Assembly: GCA_028023455.1 (NCBI GenBank)
Contig: JAQFVV010012544.1
Span: 1,622,501 to 1,686,500, forward strand
DNA from: Epiperipatus broadwayi
Lineage: Eukaryota > Onychophora > Udeonychophora > Euonychophora > Peripatidae
DNA: 64,000 nt
Direction of reading: 5' to 3'
The notes beneath the pieces were generated by a model. It worked only from the letters and a program-made list of their open reading frames with translations, searched no databases and was not told the origin of the DNA. The stretch's first letter is position 1, and every line of letters starts with the position of its first letter. Below, in pieces: positions 47,487 to 59,879 of the stretch. Made by a program: the position numbers and the translations under genes.

Positions 47487-49403
47487 TGTAATGGATGTTT
47501 AAGACACTATTACAAAAATTATAGTTTTATAGAGGTGAAGAAAATAAAATAAATTTTTATATAAGGTTTCGTTTGTAAAACTTGATTAAAAGTTTTTTTT
47601 AAATGCTTGTACAAATATATATGTATGTGCGTGGGAATTATATTTTAATACCACAGTTATATTTGGTTTTTAACTTTAATTTTGAAAAAAAAAAAAAGAA
47701 AACTAAGATTTTTTTTTTTGTTAAATTTATGTAAAAGTAAAGAGTACAAATAGATTGCTTTTCAGATTTGGGGATTTAGATTGATAAGGCTAATTAAAAA
47801 GAAAGAAAACAAAAAGAAAAGAATTTTTCATTACTTAATTCCTAGATCTGTAAAGGGCAATTTATTTTGTTAATTAGATAACTATTGTTATCTAGATCGA
47901 GAATTTTTAAATTTTAATTAAAAAGAAAAAGTTTGGTAATTGGTTTAAGAGATATGATTCAGATATAACAGGCTGAATCAGGCCATTGGATTATCTTTGA
48001 CTAGCTTTCAATACTTGCATCAGCTAGTATACTTGCACCAGCGCAAAGAGACAGACACCAACTCTGACAGGAGAATTGCATGATTCCTGCCAAAATACTT
48101 GGAAAGAACAATTCCTGCATATTCTGAAAGCTGATTTAGTAATTATTCTACCTAGAATGAACATTAAACCTACAGCAAGAATATTTTCTTTACTATGATG
48201 TGCTAAGCTTCTTGCCAGGACAGGTTCGAACATCCTGTGTCTCCATTAACTGCCTATAATGCCATAAGAACCGGCTCCAAAGAAACCACTAACCAACTCG
48301 CCCAAACCTACCATCAGTGAATCCTGAGTAACAGACTATAATTAAGAAGTCTAGTGCACTAGCGTTTAACTAAATTATTAAGGTACCTTATGCTCCACAA
48401 TTTCAATAATTTTGTTGTCTTAGATTTGTTTTTTTTTTTTCAAATATAAATGTTTTTCAAGTTGTATATTATGTAATTTGGTTTCTGTGTGCTTGATAAA
48501 TTTTTTTGCCTCTTTTAATGAGTGCTAGTTTCAAACCTATTACTGTCCGTCCTATTTAAGTCTTAGTAAGTAAGATAGTAGCTTATTTTAATCTCACATT
48601 CCTTGTTGTTACAGAGTGCCCTCTGGATATTACAGACTAATTTAATTGGCTTTTGGCTTGTGACCCATTTTTGTTAGCCGTACTTATGTCGCGACCTTAA
48701 TTATTAGTAATAGATGATTACAAAATATAATAGTCTTCAGTTTTATTTCTTAAAGCTTCCAATTCATTTATTAGTGGCACATACAATCCTTTTAACCCTT
48801 TCTATAGGTAGATCATGAGCTCCTAGCCTGTCTCACTTAGAGGGAGGTCAATCGATTGAAAGTAATAACTTTCAACACTCTTTTTATTATTATTAGTGTT
48901 TTGGAAGCTACCTTCGCATTTCTTCTGTTTTGACATAAATATCTTTTCGTAACTATGGGTTATAAGCAGGAAGCTAACCTCTCCTGGTATGACATGAGAT
49001 CACTGTATACTTACTAATACTTCTGCTACTGCCAGTATTTTGCACTCTTTCACACAGGAAATCGCTCTCAAAGCCATATAAATATTTTAGTTTAATTTTG
49101 CGAATGTACGTGTAGTACATATTTTAAGTGTGCTTTAAAGTTTATTATTTTGATTTATGTTCATTTAATCATACTTTTAATAAAATTATTTATTTATTCC
49201 TTTACTTAGTTGATTTTGTTTTCTGTTGCTACCTTTCCAACTCACTGAACAAAACATAGATCTCATTTGCTTGATTGAGCTAGTCCAGCGCATTCGATTT
49301 GCATATCCTGTAACCCCTTAAAAATAAATGTCTAGTTCCAAATTTCGGACTAGTGGCGCCCTGGCGGTCAGTTTATGCGAGTCTAAAGCTTTTGTCCAGT
49401 ATA
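47487..49403 (+). repeat. left LTR
   Basis: It starts TGTAATGGATGTTTAAGACA and ends TTTTGTCCAGTATA. It matches 51114-53025 along its whole length. Near the 3' end it has TAAAAATAAATGTC (possible polyadenylation signal) and CTAGTGGCGCCCTGGCGGTC, a GC-rich palindromic block that stands out from the AT-rich rest. The end is not the usual CA. The minus-strand 69-residue and 63-residue frames inside are shadows. Confidence 0.9.
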
Positions 49404-49414
49404 TAGGATAGTAA

Positions 49415-49440
49415 TGTTTGGCGCAACCAAACGTGGGAGC
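49415..49440 (+). promoter_or_regulatory. primer-binding site, tRNA-Lys-like
   Basis: TGGCGCAACCAAACGTGGGA begins 15 bp after the left LTR. It resembles the tRNA-Lys site TGGCGCCCAACGTGGGG with two extra bases and begins with TGG, as a complement to the tRNA CCA end must. GTTTGG/CCAAAC can form a small hairpin here. Confidence 0.6.
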
Positions 49441-49807
49441 TGATATTAAAACTTTATGTGAGATGTTTTGTTCGGGTGGTTGGGAAAAATAAACAGAAAC
49501 GGTAGGCAAAAATAGGTGAAATAAAGTTAGTGGTAGAATAGAAGTTGACGGAAAGATGCAGGTAGTTTTGGATCTGTCTGTAATGTTTTGATATTCAAAA
49601 AGAGTTTATTAATTAGTTCGACGTTCGTAAAGTTTTTAAAAAAAATAAAGAGTTTAAGTTTGCTTTGTAAAAATAAAATAAAGTTAGCTGTTGAAGATTA
49701 AATAAATAAATAAAAAAAAACATTAATGAACAGCTTTAAAAGAAAAGTTCAGTTGGTAGTTTGGAATAAAAAAAAATAGATTTAACGGAGCTAAGTTTAT
49801 TTTGAAA

Positions 49808-50626
49808 ATGGAAGCTAAAGAAGAAAGCGATAGAGAGGCAGGTTGGGAAGAGAGCCCAGTTTCATTTAGACACCCCCAGATAGTAGAAAAAGAAGAGAGC
49901 GAGACACAGACAATGATGAAGATGATGATGAAGTTGATAATAGAAATGAAACAAAATATAACAAAAAATATAGAAATAAAATGGAGTCAACAAACAATAC
50001 TGGAGGAGATGAGAGCAGAAATGAAAGGAATGAGACAGGAAATATTGAAGACAGTTGACAAAAATCAGGCAGCTATAGATGCCATAGAGAAAGATTTGAA
50101 TAAGGAGGTTCAGGAAGTTGAAATAGTAAAGGAAGAGGCAAAAGACATGAAAGATGAATTAGAACAGGATAGCATTAGAACAGGCAAGGTAGAAATAGAG
50201 ATAGAAGTTGGTAGAGATTGGGTGCAGATAGGTGGTGAGATAGAAAATGCAGATCAAAAGACAGAGAATAATGTAAAAGAGTTTCTGCAAGAAAGTAAAA
50301 ATAAATTGGTTAAAATATCTAGTGTTTGTGAATATGAATTTGAAAAGAAGAGAGTTAAGACAAAAGTTAAGGAGTATGATTTTAAGGCAGAGATAAAAGC
50401 TATCTATAGAGCAATTTTATTTGAAAAGACTATAGAAGAGGGATTCATTCCATTTCTTATTAATGAGGTGGGCTGTACTAAAGTGGGACACATTGAACAG
50501 ATATATTTTGCTCAGCTAAAGGGTTGTAAGATATACGAGCTACAAGATAAAACAGAACAAGAAAGAGACAAGGCAATAAATTATAAGCGAAGGACAGACA
50601 AAAAGGGGGAAAGGAACGCACATTAG
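49808..50626 (+). CDS. Gag-like coiled-coil protein of the LTR element (272 aa)
   Basis: The only substantial intact reading frame in the window. I place the start at the ATG at 49808 (GAAAATGG context, Kozak-like); the frame is open slightly further 5', but only through a non-ATG codon. The product is rich in Glu and Lys. Residues from about 35 to 135 look like a long coiled coil (heptad-like text such as EEMRAEMKGMRQEILKTVDK and DAIEKDLNKEVQEVEIVKEE). The last third (from about 180) is less charged, with KEYDFKAEIKAIYRAI and two Cys-containing short segments. It ends in a basic KRRTDKKGERNAH tail. There is no CCHC zinc knuckle, protease or polymerase. By position after the primer site it is the structural (Gag-like) protein that would coat the element RNA; this role is inferred. 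The intact frame fits a young insertion. Confidence 0.75.
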   Translation: MEAKEESDREAGWEESPVSFRHPQIVEKEESETQTMMKMMMKLIIEMKQNITKNIEIKWSQQTILEEMRAEMKGMRQEILKTVDKNQAAIDAIEKDLNKEVQEVEIVKEEAKDMKDELEQDSIRTGKVEIEIEVGRDWVQIGGEIENADQKTENNVKEFLQESKNKLVKISSVCEYEFEKKRVKTKVKEYDFKAEIKAIYRAILFEKTIEEGFIPFLINEVGCTKVGHIEQIYFAQLKGCKIYELQDKTEQERDKAINYKRRTDKKGERNAH

Positions 50627-51113
50627 AGAGTCAGTAGGAATAAAGAAAGAACCGCCTGACCGAGCATAAGTGATATTGATCGGAGGTACTGCTAAAAAAA
50701 AAAAAAAACTCAATGGATTTGTAATTGGACTACAAGTTGAGAATAGAAATTTATTTCGATGTAGGTGATAAGCCTGAATGAATTTTGTAAATAATATATA
50801 ATTACAACTATATATGTGTGTGATAAACAATATTACATTTTGATATTTTGAATTATGTTCGTTTTTATTTAATAAAATGAATAGTGGCTATCGTAATTGT
50901 ATTACTTAGTTGTAAATAGTTATTTTAATAGATCGCCATTATACTCCTGAAAATTTATGTTACTTGCAAATGATTTAAAATAGTATTCGTTAGGGTAGTC
51001 GGACGGATTTGATTTTTTTTAAAGTGAGAACAAACTTAGAGAAAACTGGTTAGTGGTAGGCAGAGCAAAGTCAGCTAAGTTTTCTTTTTTTTTTGTGATG
51101 ACAGAGAGGCAGT
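50627..51113 (+). other. 3' interior of the LTR element, no pol
   Basis: Non-coding DNA between the Gag-like frame and the right LTR. It includes an A run at about 50693-50707 and ends in a weakly purine-rich GATGACAGAGAGGCAG just before the right LTR, the place where a polypurine tract should be. The tract is poor. Confidence 0.6.
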
Positions 51114-53025
51114 TGTAATGGATGTTTAAGACACCATTACAAAAATTATAGTTTTATAGAGGTGAAGAAAATAAAATAAATATAAGGTTTCGGTTGTAAA
51201 ACTTGATTAAAAGTTTTTTTTAAATGCTTGTACAAATATATATGTATGTGCATGGGAATTATATTTTAATACCACAGTTATATTTGTTTTTTAATTTTAA
51301 TTTTGAAAAAAAAAAAGAAAACTAAGATTTTTTTTTTTTTTGTTAAATTTATGTAAAAGTAAAGTGTACAAATAGATTGCTTTTCAGATTTGGGGATTTA
51401 GATTGATAAGGCTAATTAAAAAGAAAGAAAACAAAAAGAAAAGAATTTTTCATTAGTTAATTCCTAGATCTGTAAAGGGCAATTTATTTTGTTAATTAGA
51501 TAACTATTGTTACCTAGATCGAGAATTTTTAAATTTTAATTAAAAAGAAAAATTTTGGTAATTGGTTTAAGAGATATGATTCATATATAACAGGCTGAAT
51601 CAGGCCATTGGATTATCTTTGACTAGCTTTCAATACTTGCATCAGCTAGTATACTTGCACCAGCGCAAAAAGACAGACACCAACTCTGACAGGAGAATTG
51701 CACGATTCCTGCCAAAATACTTGGAAAGAATGATTCCTGCATATTCTGAAAGCTGATCCAGTAATTATTCTACCTAGAATGAACATTAAACCTACAGCAA
51801 GAATATTTTCTTTACCATGATGTGCTAAGCTTCTTGCCAGGACAGGTTCGAACATCCTATGTCTCTATTAACTGCCTATAATGCCATAAGAACCGGCTCC
51901 AAAGAAACCACTAACCAACTCGCCCCAGCCTACCGTCAGTGAATCCCAAGTAACAGACTATAATTAAGAAGTCTAGTGCACTAGCGTTTAACTAAATTAT
52001 TAAGGTACCTTATGCTCCACAATTTAAATAATTTTGTTGTCTTAGATTTGTTTTTTTTTTTCAAATATAAATGTTTTTCAAGTTGTATATTATGTAATTC
52101 GTTTTCTGTGTGCTTGATAATTTTTTTTCCTCTTTTAACGAGTGCTAGTTTCAAACCTATTACTGTCCGTCCTATTTAAGTCTTAGTAAGTAAGATAGTA
52201 GCTTATTTTAATCTCACATTCCTTGTCGTTACAGAGCACAGTCTGGATATTACAGACTAATTTAATTGGCTTTTGGCTTGTGACCCATTTTTGTTAGCCG
52301 TACTTATGTCGCGACCTTAATTATTAGCAATAGATGATTACAAAATATAATAGTCTTCAGTTTTATTTCTTAAAGCTTCCAATTCATTTATTAGGGGCAT
52401 GTACAATCATTTTAACCCTTTCTATAGGTAGATCATGAGCTCCTAGCCTGTCTCACTCAGAGGGAGGTCAATCGATTGAAAGTAATAACTTTCAACACTC
52501 TTTTTATTACTATTAATGTTTTGGAAGCTACCTTCACATTTCTTCTGTTTTGACATAAATCTCTTTTCCTAACTATGGGTTATAAGCAGGAAGCTAACCT
52601 CCCCTGGTATGACATGAGGTCACTGTATACTTACTAATACTTCTGCTACTGCCAGTATTTTGCACTCTTTCACACACAGGAAATCGCTCTCAAAGCCATA
52701 TAAATATTTTAGTTTAATTTTGCGAATGTACGTGTAGTACATATTTTAAGTGTGCTTTAAAGTTTATTATTTTGATTTATGTTCATTTAATCATACTTTT
52801 AATAAAATTATTTATTTATTCCTTTACTTATTTGATTTTGTTTTCTGTTGCTACCTTTCCAACTCACTGGACAAAACATAGATCTCATTTGCTTGATTGA
52901 GCTAGTCCAGCGCATTCGATTCGCATATCCTGTAACCCCTTAAAAATAAATGTCTAGTTCCAAATTTCGGACTAGTGGCGCCCTGGCGGTCAGTTTATGT
53001 GAGTCTAAAGCTTTTGTCCGGTATA
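51114..53025 (+). repeat. right LTR
   Basis: Starts TGTAATGGATGTTTAAGACA and ends TTTTGTCCGGTATA. In a stretch of about 360 bp compared by eye (48001-48360 against 51625-51985) I counted about 14 differences, almost all C/T or G/A. Other parts look more similar. One short indel lies near the start, where the left copy has extra TTTTTATA. Confidence 0.9.
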
Positions 53026-54813
53026 ATATATATATATTGTAACAGGATGGAATATATGCTGCCATATTCTTATTTAAGAACCCCATAGATTTGAGCAGAA
53101 TATATTAATAGGATGATCTTTTCCTCTAGGAGAGGTGGAGCTAACTGTGGTCACCCAGTTGGTCTTCAAGGTATGGCATTAAACATGATAGAGCAAGTCA
53201 GCTATCTAATGGTTAACCTGGGTTTTATAGAACGGTTCTATGACAATTATTGATTGTGTGGGATTAAATTCACATTTATATAACTTCCCTCACTTTACCT
53301 CTTCTTGATCCTCATTATGTCACCAAGTTCAAACTCAAGAAAAATGTATACTTACTCTATTTCAAGATACATTTATTCTGTATCTGATGTGTGTATTGAA
53401 TATGCATATAGTGTGAATCATTGGAAAATAAAAAAATCAAACGGCAAACAACTAATTTAATTTAATATTTATCAAATTAATTTTGATGATGGTTCCATTC
53501 ATGATTGTTTTATAACAAAATAGTGTGTTATGATTAATTTAATAAATGTGTTCATTAACTATCTACTAACCCATACCTTTGATCCCTATAAAGGATGGTC
53601 ATTCACCATTCTAATTTAATAATTTCAACTTTACATCGAATATAATATAAAAAAGGAACCTATATTTTAACGATTAACTCTGCTAATTAAAATTTCTAAT
53701 ATCATTTGCTCATTAACTTATGATCTGTCTATCTACATTTTATAATTTGTTGAAAGTTGATCTTATGTTCTGAACCCTTTTTCTATTCTGGAATCATATA
53801 AATCTATGACAAGACAGACCAATCATCCAAGGGTTTAGTCATTTATTCTGTGTGTCCCTCTGTGCCATTACTTTTTATACCTGAATGATTATACGCTGAG
53901 AATTAAAAAATTTGAAAAATCTGGAATCATTATCATACGAAGGCACCACTAGAAAAAGAACTTAGAACCACAAAATTAGAAAAATCCCATATTCACGGTT
54001 GATAATTTGTATACGAATGACAGATCAACCCAAATTTCTCTCAACAATTCCATTTCAAAATGGATGGATTTAATACAATAATAGGTTTTATTGTTTAAAG
54101 AACAAACACACACACACAAAAACAAATACACTTTCATAACCTTTAACCAATGATATGCTTTATTATAGTTTCATTTTTTTATTCAGAACCATTAATAAAA
54201 CAAATTGCTATTAACCCCTCTGCACCTTCCTTTTTTTTCTTGATTCTTTACACAACTAATGTAATCTTTCTCTTTGCTCTTTCTTCCTTTTTTTTAATTA
54301 AATAAGAAAACAAACAAAGAGCAGTATATATATTTTGTTCTTGAAGGAACATGAGCTTTTATTTAAATAAGCGTCCAAACCGATACAAATCTTAACTGGT
54401 ATTAGGACTAAGCAGCTTACTATTAGGAGTAAGTTATAACACAAGACCCCTACCTTCTCTTTCAGTATTTTCTCAATCCTTAATACTTTTCACTTGCTTT
54501 CCAAATCACCTTTTTTTTTATTCTATTCTGATATCATTCTTGTGGATTCATTTATTGGATTATTATCTTTTCTTGACCTCACCCAATAGCCCTGAAAATT
54601 TAATCAAAATTTAGCCAAACCATTCATAAAGAAAAATTAAAACATACAAATAATTTACGCATTTTAACTAAACAAATTAATTAATGCAGATATAAACATT
54701 ATTAATATTAAGTCATAAGTCATAGTTTATTGAATGATTAAATGCAATCCTAAATGTAGTTTAAAGTTTGCTAATGTCTATAGTTCAATCTATAAATATA
54801 AAGTTTCCATTAC
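53026..54813. other. AT-rich stretch; possible older element edge at 53039
   Basis: Right after the LTR element the sequence reads TGTAACAGGATGG, an LTR-like start, and stays somewhat GC-richer to about 53300 (GAGAGGTGGAGCTAACTGTG, GTCACCCAGTTGGTC). I found no second copy or coding region to support an element. Confidence 0.35.
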
Positions 54814-54925
54814 CCTGATCGATCAGTGCATGTTCCATGGATAGCTCTGATTTGATGATCCATGAGATGGTTTCATGTTTGATGAAGATCTCGGAATGGG
54901 TCAGTGTCCCGGTTGGGGGCGGATT
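54814..54925 (-). other. candidate exon-like island, unidentified
   Basis: On the minus strand 37 codons are open with GC-rich third positions: NPPPTGTLTHSEIFIKHETI then SWIIKSELSMEHALIDQ. A GG|GTAATG donor-like site follows at 54813. The upstream side ends in AAATAG, but there is no pyrimidine tract, which weakens the exon idea. No family was recognised. The plus-strand ATG frame over it is equally unidentified. Thirty-seven open codons at this GC are not improbable by chance. Confidence 0.25.
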
Positions 54926-57429
54926 CTATTTCGTTTTAGCCTCGATCATTTTTATTTCACCTTTTTATATATATAATAGTTATTTTTTCATTAAAAAAAC
55001 TAATAGTAGTACAATAGGCTTTTCTCTTTACTTATAGTCCTTTTCTTCATTGTCCTTTTTTTTTATCACATTCCCGGCTAGTGATTGCATTCCTTTCATT
55101 TTTTTTTTCGTTTTAACACCTTGCTAACCAGAAGTCATGGTAACAGAATTAATTACAATTCTTTTTCTCTCTCCCTTCCCTTCAGATTAGAAAATTAAAA
55201 TAATTAATTACGAAATTGTTTCCAAAAAATTTTAACATTTTTTTTTCTACCACTTTTGATTTAATTTCTCAATCCAATTAAAAAAATAAATAATCTACCT
55301 TTTTTTAAAAAAAAAAAAAAATCCCAATTAAAAAAAACAAAAAACTAATAAATAATACCAAAAAAAAAAAAAAAATTCCTATACACACAGTTTTTATTTC
55401 CTATTTTCTACCTAATGTATATGTGTATATACATATATCCACATACCCACAGAGAATATAACATGAGTTGATCGAAATTATCGACTCAATGTTATAATCT
55501 TATTTTTTCCTTTCTCTTAAAACTCTGATAAACAATGCATAAAAGGTTATTTACTTATCTCTCTTATTATTATTATTTTAAAAAAATTAAAACTAATCAA
55601 TAAAAAATTACTAAATAAAGAAAATATTATTAATTTATTACTTTACTATGAAGTTAAAACTTGTAGTGAAAATTACTGAAAAGAGAGACTAAATTTAATT
55701 ACTTATTTGATTTTATCCTTTTTTTCTCTCTTTTATACTATTTTTAACACATTATGAAGATTCACATTATTATTTTAAAAAATATTTGAAAATTCTCACA
55801 TTATCATTTTAGCAATAGAAAACCTTTAAATAAATCAATACTGATAATATTAAAAAAATAAGAAAATTAAATCTTATCCATTTTAGCTTCACTAGTTTAA
55901 TTTAAAAAACGTATAATATCTGCCACGACCAGAGTTGGCCACTGTCTACAATATTACAATATTTGTGTATAATTAACAATATTATTGTATCAACAATTTG
56001 CTAGTTCTCATCTGTCATTCAATTAGGTAATTAATTATGTGTATTTATATAATATGAAATAAGTAATAATTGTCCTATTAGTTAATTAACTCAATCAGAA
56101 ATGCAGATATTTTAGTTCATTATCAAGCAAATATACATTTATACAATCAAAATCCAATAATCAGCTAAAAATAAAGCATTGCCTTTTCATTATATGCATT
56201 TATTAATTGACAACACCATCTTTGAATCATTAGGAGGTTTAAATATTTAATAATCAAATAATATGCTTTTTAAATATATAAATAAGATTTGACTTGATAG
56301 TTCTAATATATTTATTAGATAACCAACCCATAGCCTATCTGATGAAGATTATTCCATTTGAAATATATGAACAATAGGAAAAGAATAATCTGAATTTTTA
56401 GAAGAATGTTGTATGATGATCTTATAAATTTATCTATATTTGAAAATATTATAAAACATCCATATTTCTGATTTAACACAGAATATGTATATATATTTCG
56501 AATGAATTCTGCATTGAAGTTAATTAATGTAAACGATGGTAGGCATTCCTACAATAATTTTTAATAAAACAAAATTAAAATTATTTTTTTTATAAATTTA
56601 GACTTTTTTTAATGTGATAATTGTAAAATATATTCTAATTGGTTATTTTTAGCTAATTTATAATTTTATTTTAAATAAACTAGTGTTAATGTTTGGATAG
56701 TGAATTAAAGAATTATATTGATACTTGGGAACTCAAACGTTATTTGATTTTTCAGGCAGCTGGCTTTAGGAATAATTCGATGCCTATTTTTAAATGTATA
56801 ACTGTTTTTAAAAGTTATTTAGAATAAGCAAAAATAATATTAAAACTAATGTGCTATCTGAAATTTTCATTTTCTCTCATTTTTTATGTAAATTAGTTTA
56901 ATGAATAAATGAAAGCTTAACATTAAATTTTTGATATCTTGCAATGAATGTGTATAAAATGTAAATTGCATTTTGAATTTTCACAGAGAAGTTGCTAGCC
57001 TACTCTAAAAATTAGCTTGTTTCAATTACTGATTACAGAAAATGAAACAAAAAAAACAAATTGTTAGTTGAAAAATTTTAAATGAAACTTTTAATTAACA
57101 TAACATTAATGTTTTAGTTCATAGTAGATAATCTGAGAATCATTTCATTCTTAGAGCATAGTAATTGTGCATTCACCAGACATATCTATGATCTCAGACT
57201 CTTGAAATTTTTTTTCAAATCATAAGTTGATATCTTTTTGGGTAATCAGCCTTAGGTAACATCACTATCTATCAAATTATTGATTAATAAATGGTCATTT
57301 ATTTATTACTACATAAAGAATAAAGGTGTTGCATTAATTTGAGTTGGGCAGATAATGCACTGACAGAGTAAATTAAAGTTATCCCATTGTAATATGATAA
57401 TGTTTCACTACAGATAAGGTAAGCATTAT
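54926..57429. other. AT-rich non-coding stretch
   Basis: No supported gene. T and A runs are dense at 55060-55380. A short higher-GC patch at 55920-55950 (TGCCACGACCAGAGTTGGCC) was not identified. Confidence 0.5.
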
Positions 57430-57655
57430 ATTCTTACTAATGGAAAAGTGTTAAACTCCTACTGGTTGAAGCAGAGAATTACTTCTATTAATAGAAGAAA
57501 TTTCATATTTCTATTGATGGAAGAGAATCATAAACCTTTTGGAAAATGTTCTAATTTTTCTATTGGTAGGAGAAGTGCCATATCCCTATTGATGGGAAAT
57601 GTATCATATTTGTACTGGTGTAGGAGATGCCATACTCCTATGCATACTGATCTCA
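57430..57655 (+). repeat. degenerate minisatellite, period about 27 bp
   Basis: Units carry the pattern (C)TAYTGGTRGRAGA followed by an AAT/GCC-CATA(T/C) segment: for example CTATTGATGGAAGAGAATCA, CTATTGGTAGGAGAAGTGCC, CTATTGATGGGAAATGTATC and TACTGGTGTAGGAGATGCCA. About eight diverged units are visible. The 86-residue frame at 57448-57708 exists because of the repeat and is not taken as a gene. Confidence 0.65.
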
Positions 57656-59879
57656 TAATTCACTTTCAATTATGTTCTTGCTTTAGTAATTTAGTCAAAC
57701 CCACTTAATAACGTTTTTAAATTTTTTTTATTATTTTTTAATTGTTTATTTACACATTGTAGTGTTTAGTTATATATTGTATTTAATATAAAAAATTATC
57801 AAAATTACAATAATTTTTATTTTAAACTAATATATTGCATCATTTATCCACAGCCTAATATATTGGAATTAATTATAAAAATTAATTTGCTTAAATAAAA
57901 AAGGAGTAATCAACTTTATGATTATTAAATATTGCTTGTGAGTTTGATATTTAATTGGAAAAAAAATTGATTTGCAATTGCTTTAATATATTTTCATCTG
58001 AAATCAATTAAATTTTTAAAAAAAGTATTATATTATAAGTTCAAAAATCACAAAGATTCTAGCAATTAACGTTTGTACCTACAAATCAAGAAAAAAATTT
58101 TTTTTAAGCTTTTGTTTATATTAATAGTAAAATTATTGTAAAGTATAACATTTTATTCGCTTTTAACTTTTATATGAGTTAATTTATTTTGAATATGTCA
58201 GTAAATAATCATAAATATCCACAAGGTGATTTGTTCACAATTTATCGTTAAGGTATGCAAACTTTACTTGGTAATAATAGCTATTCCACAACCAATTACT
58301 GGGATTGTAACAAAATTAGTATTTCCAAGTGAATAATTTTATTAGGAATACTCATATAAACAACATATATTTATAATTTCACTTAAATATCTTCAATTTA
58401 AATATTTAATATATAACCATATTTCCTTATTCCTAAAAATAATTGAAATATATTAATAGTAATTATAATTAACTATATTTTTGCAGTGAATCATAAACAG
58501 ACAAATTAAACACATTTTTTAATAAATTGTGCACAAAAAGTATAACGTGAAAAAAAAGTTAGTTAAATGTAATCTAAAACATAAAAGAGTTACGTTTTCT
58601 CTTAGGTACATGAGCTGCTATTACTGTAATAGCTCATTTTTTTCTGCATACCATTTAAAAATTGTTGTATTAATATTTATATCAGTTAAAACATAACAAA
58701 ATACATTATAAATAAATATGCCTATGTAGATTTTAGTCATTCAAACATATAATATGCCTAATGAATAAGGTGTTAAAAGCAGATAGAAACCAGTTCTTAT
58801 CTTGTATGAGATGGGTGTAGTGAAAATTCCATCACATAAATATTAATCATTATTGCATAATCTCTAATCTAATGAATGTCTAATAAAAATTATTAATATA
58901 CTTTCATTAACTAATTTGTGTCAAAGTTGTGAGGATAGTACATTTGGCATTTATCAATTAAACTGTAATAAACTAAACAATGACAAATATATTGTGCCAG
59001 TCAAAATCATGTATTCATTCAACAAGACCAATAATCCAAGCAGAAGTACCTCAAATCCAACCATGCACAAGATGCATATGTCAGGACAAGGATGAATCCT
59101 AACCTATTTGCCTAAATTATTGCCTCTCTGACTAATGGATAACGTTTGTGATGACACTAGCAGTGCTTGGTTTTATTCCGTCCCAGCTGGAAGTCATGGT
59201 TCACATAGAGACTCAAAATAATAAAAGGTTTATATGAAAATCAATGATTTAATGGATTCTGATGATTGCAGAATGGTACAGATATGATTTGATTGATTAC
59301 TAATGGTTTGAACTGTAATAATGATAATTCTTTCTGGCAACATTATAAAGAAGTGAATTTAAATCAAGGAAATATTTAAATAAATAGAGTAATTAACCTT
59401 AGAGATTGGGAGTGATGACAAACTAAGATTATTTAAGTAACAATATTATAGGAATTTATTAAGGAATTTAGTACAAAATAAGTTAGGTCTTTGTTTATAC
59501 AACTTGGTTATTTTTATTTAATTCGTTTTGATGCGGCTTTGACAAACAATGTAAAAGTTTGTTAATTGGTCGGCCAAAACCAATCAGCAATAAAATATTA
59601 TTAGCCCTCTTAAAGATATTACAAATAAATCTGTTTTATATATATATTACAAGACATGAAAGATGGGCATTTAAAACACTAATACATTTAAAATCATTTG
59701 TATATAATGAGTATGGGAAGCAAAATAGTTCTTAAATAAATAATTGACACTTATACAGTCAGATTTAATTAATTAACGAAATTGGTTTGTGAAGGACATG
59801 CCATCACAGCAGAGAGCCTTTCAGGTTTGCTAAATAAAGATATAAAATGATGAAGAAGGCAGTATGCTATTATAGTTTA
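57656..59879. other. AT-rich stretch with small higher-GC patches
   Basis: No supported gene. Patches at 59010-59215 and 59520-59590 (AATTGGTCGGCCAAAACCAAT, containing paired CCAAT/ATTGG words) were examined. The latter could be promoter-like but has no transcript evidence. Confidence 0.4.

Larger units (their letters stand above)
47487..53025 (+). mobile_element. complete non-autonomous LTR retrotransposon (5.54 kb)
   Basis: Two direct long terminal repeats of about 1.91 kb flank a 1.71-kb interior with a primer-binding-site-like sequence directly after the left LTR. The interior has one intact Gag-like coiled-coil frame and no protease, reverse transcriptase, RNase H or integrase. The LTRs differ by a few per cent, mostly transitions, so the insertion is fairly young. 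It landed in a TG/TA microsatellite, which hides the exact target duplication (ATATAT on both sides). Mobilisation would need enzymes from an autonomous relative. Superfamily cannot be fixed without pol; the primer site type is common in Ty3/gypsy elements. Confidence 0.9.

Noticed and set aside
48024-48233. 69-residue minus-strand frame, repeated at 51646-51855
   Set aside because: It lies inside the LTRs and is repeated only because the LTRs are. It runs antisense to the element and has no recognisable domain.
50540-50830. 96-residue minus-strand frame overlapping the Gag-like end
   Set aside because: Antisense shadow of the purine-rich Gag-like region.
55138-55160. TGGTAACAGAATTAATT as a primer-binding site for an LTR element starting TGTAACAGG at 53039
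   Set aside because: No second LTR copy, no polypurine tract and no coding region were found; the two words alone are not enough.
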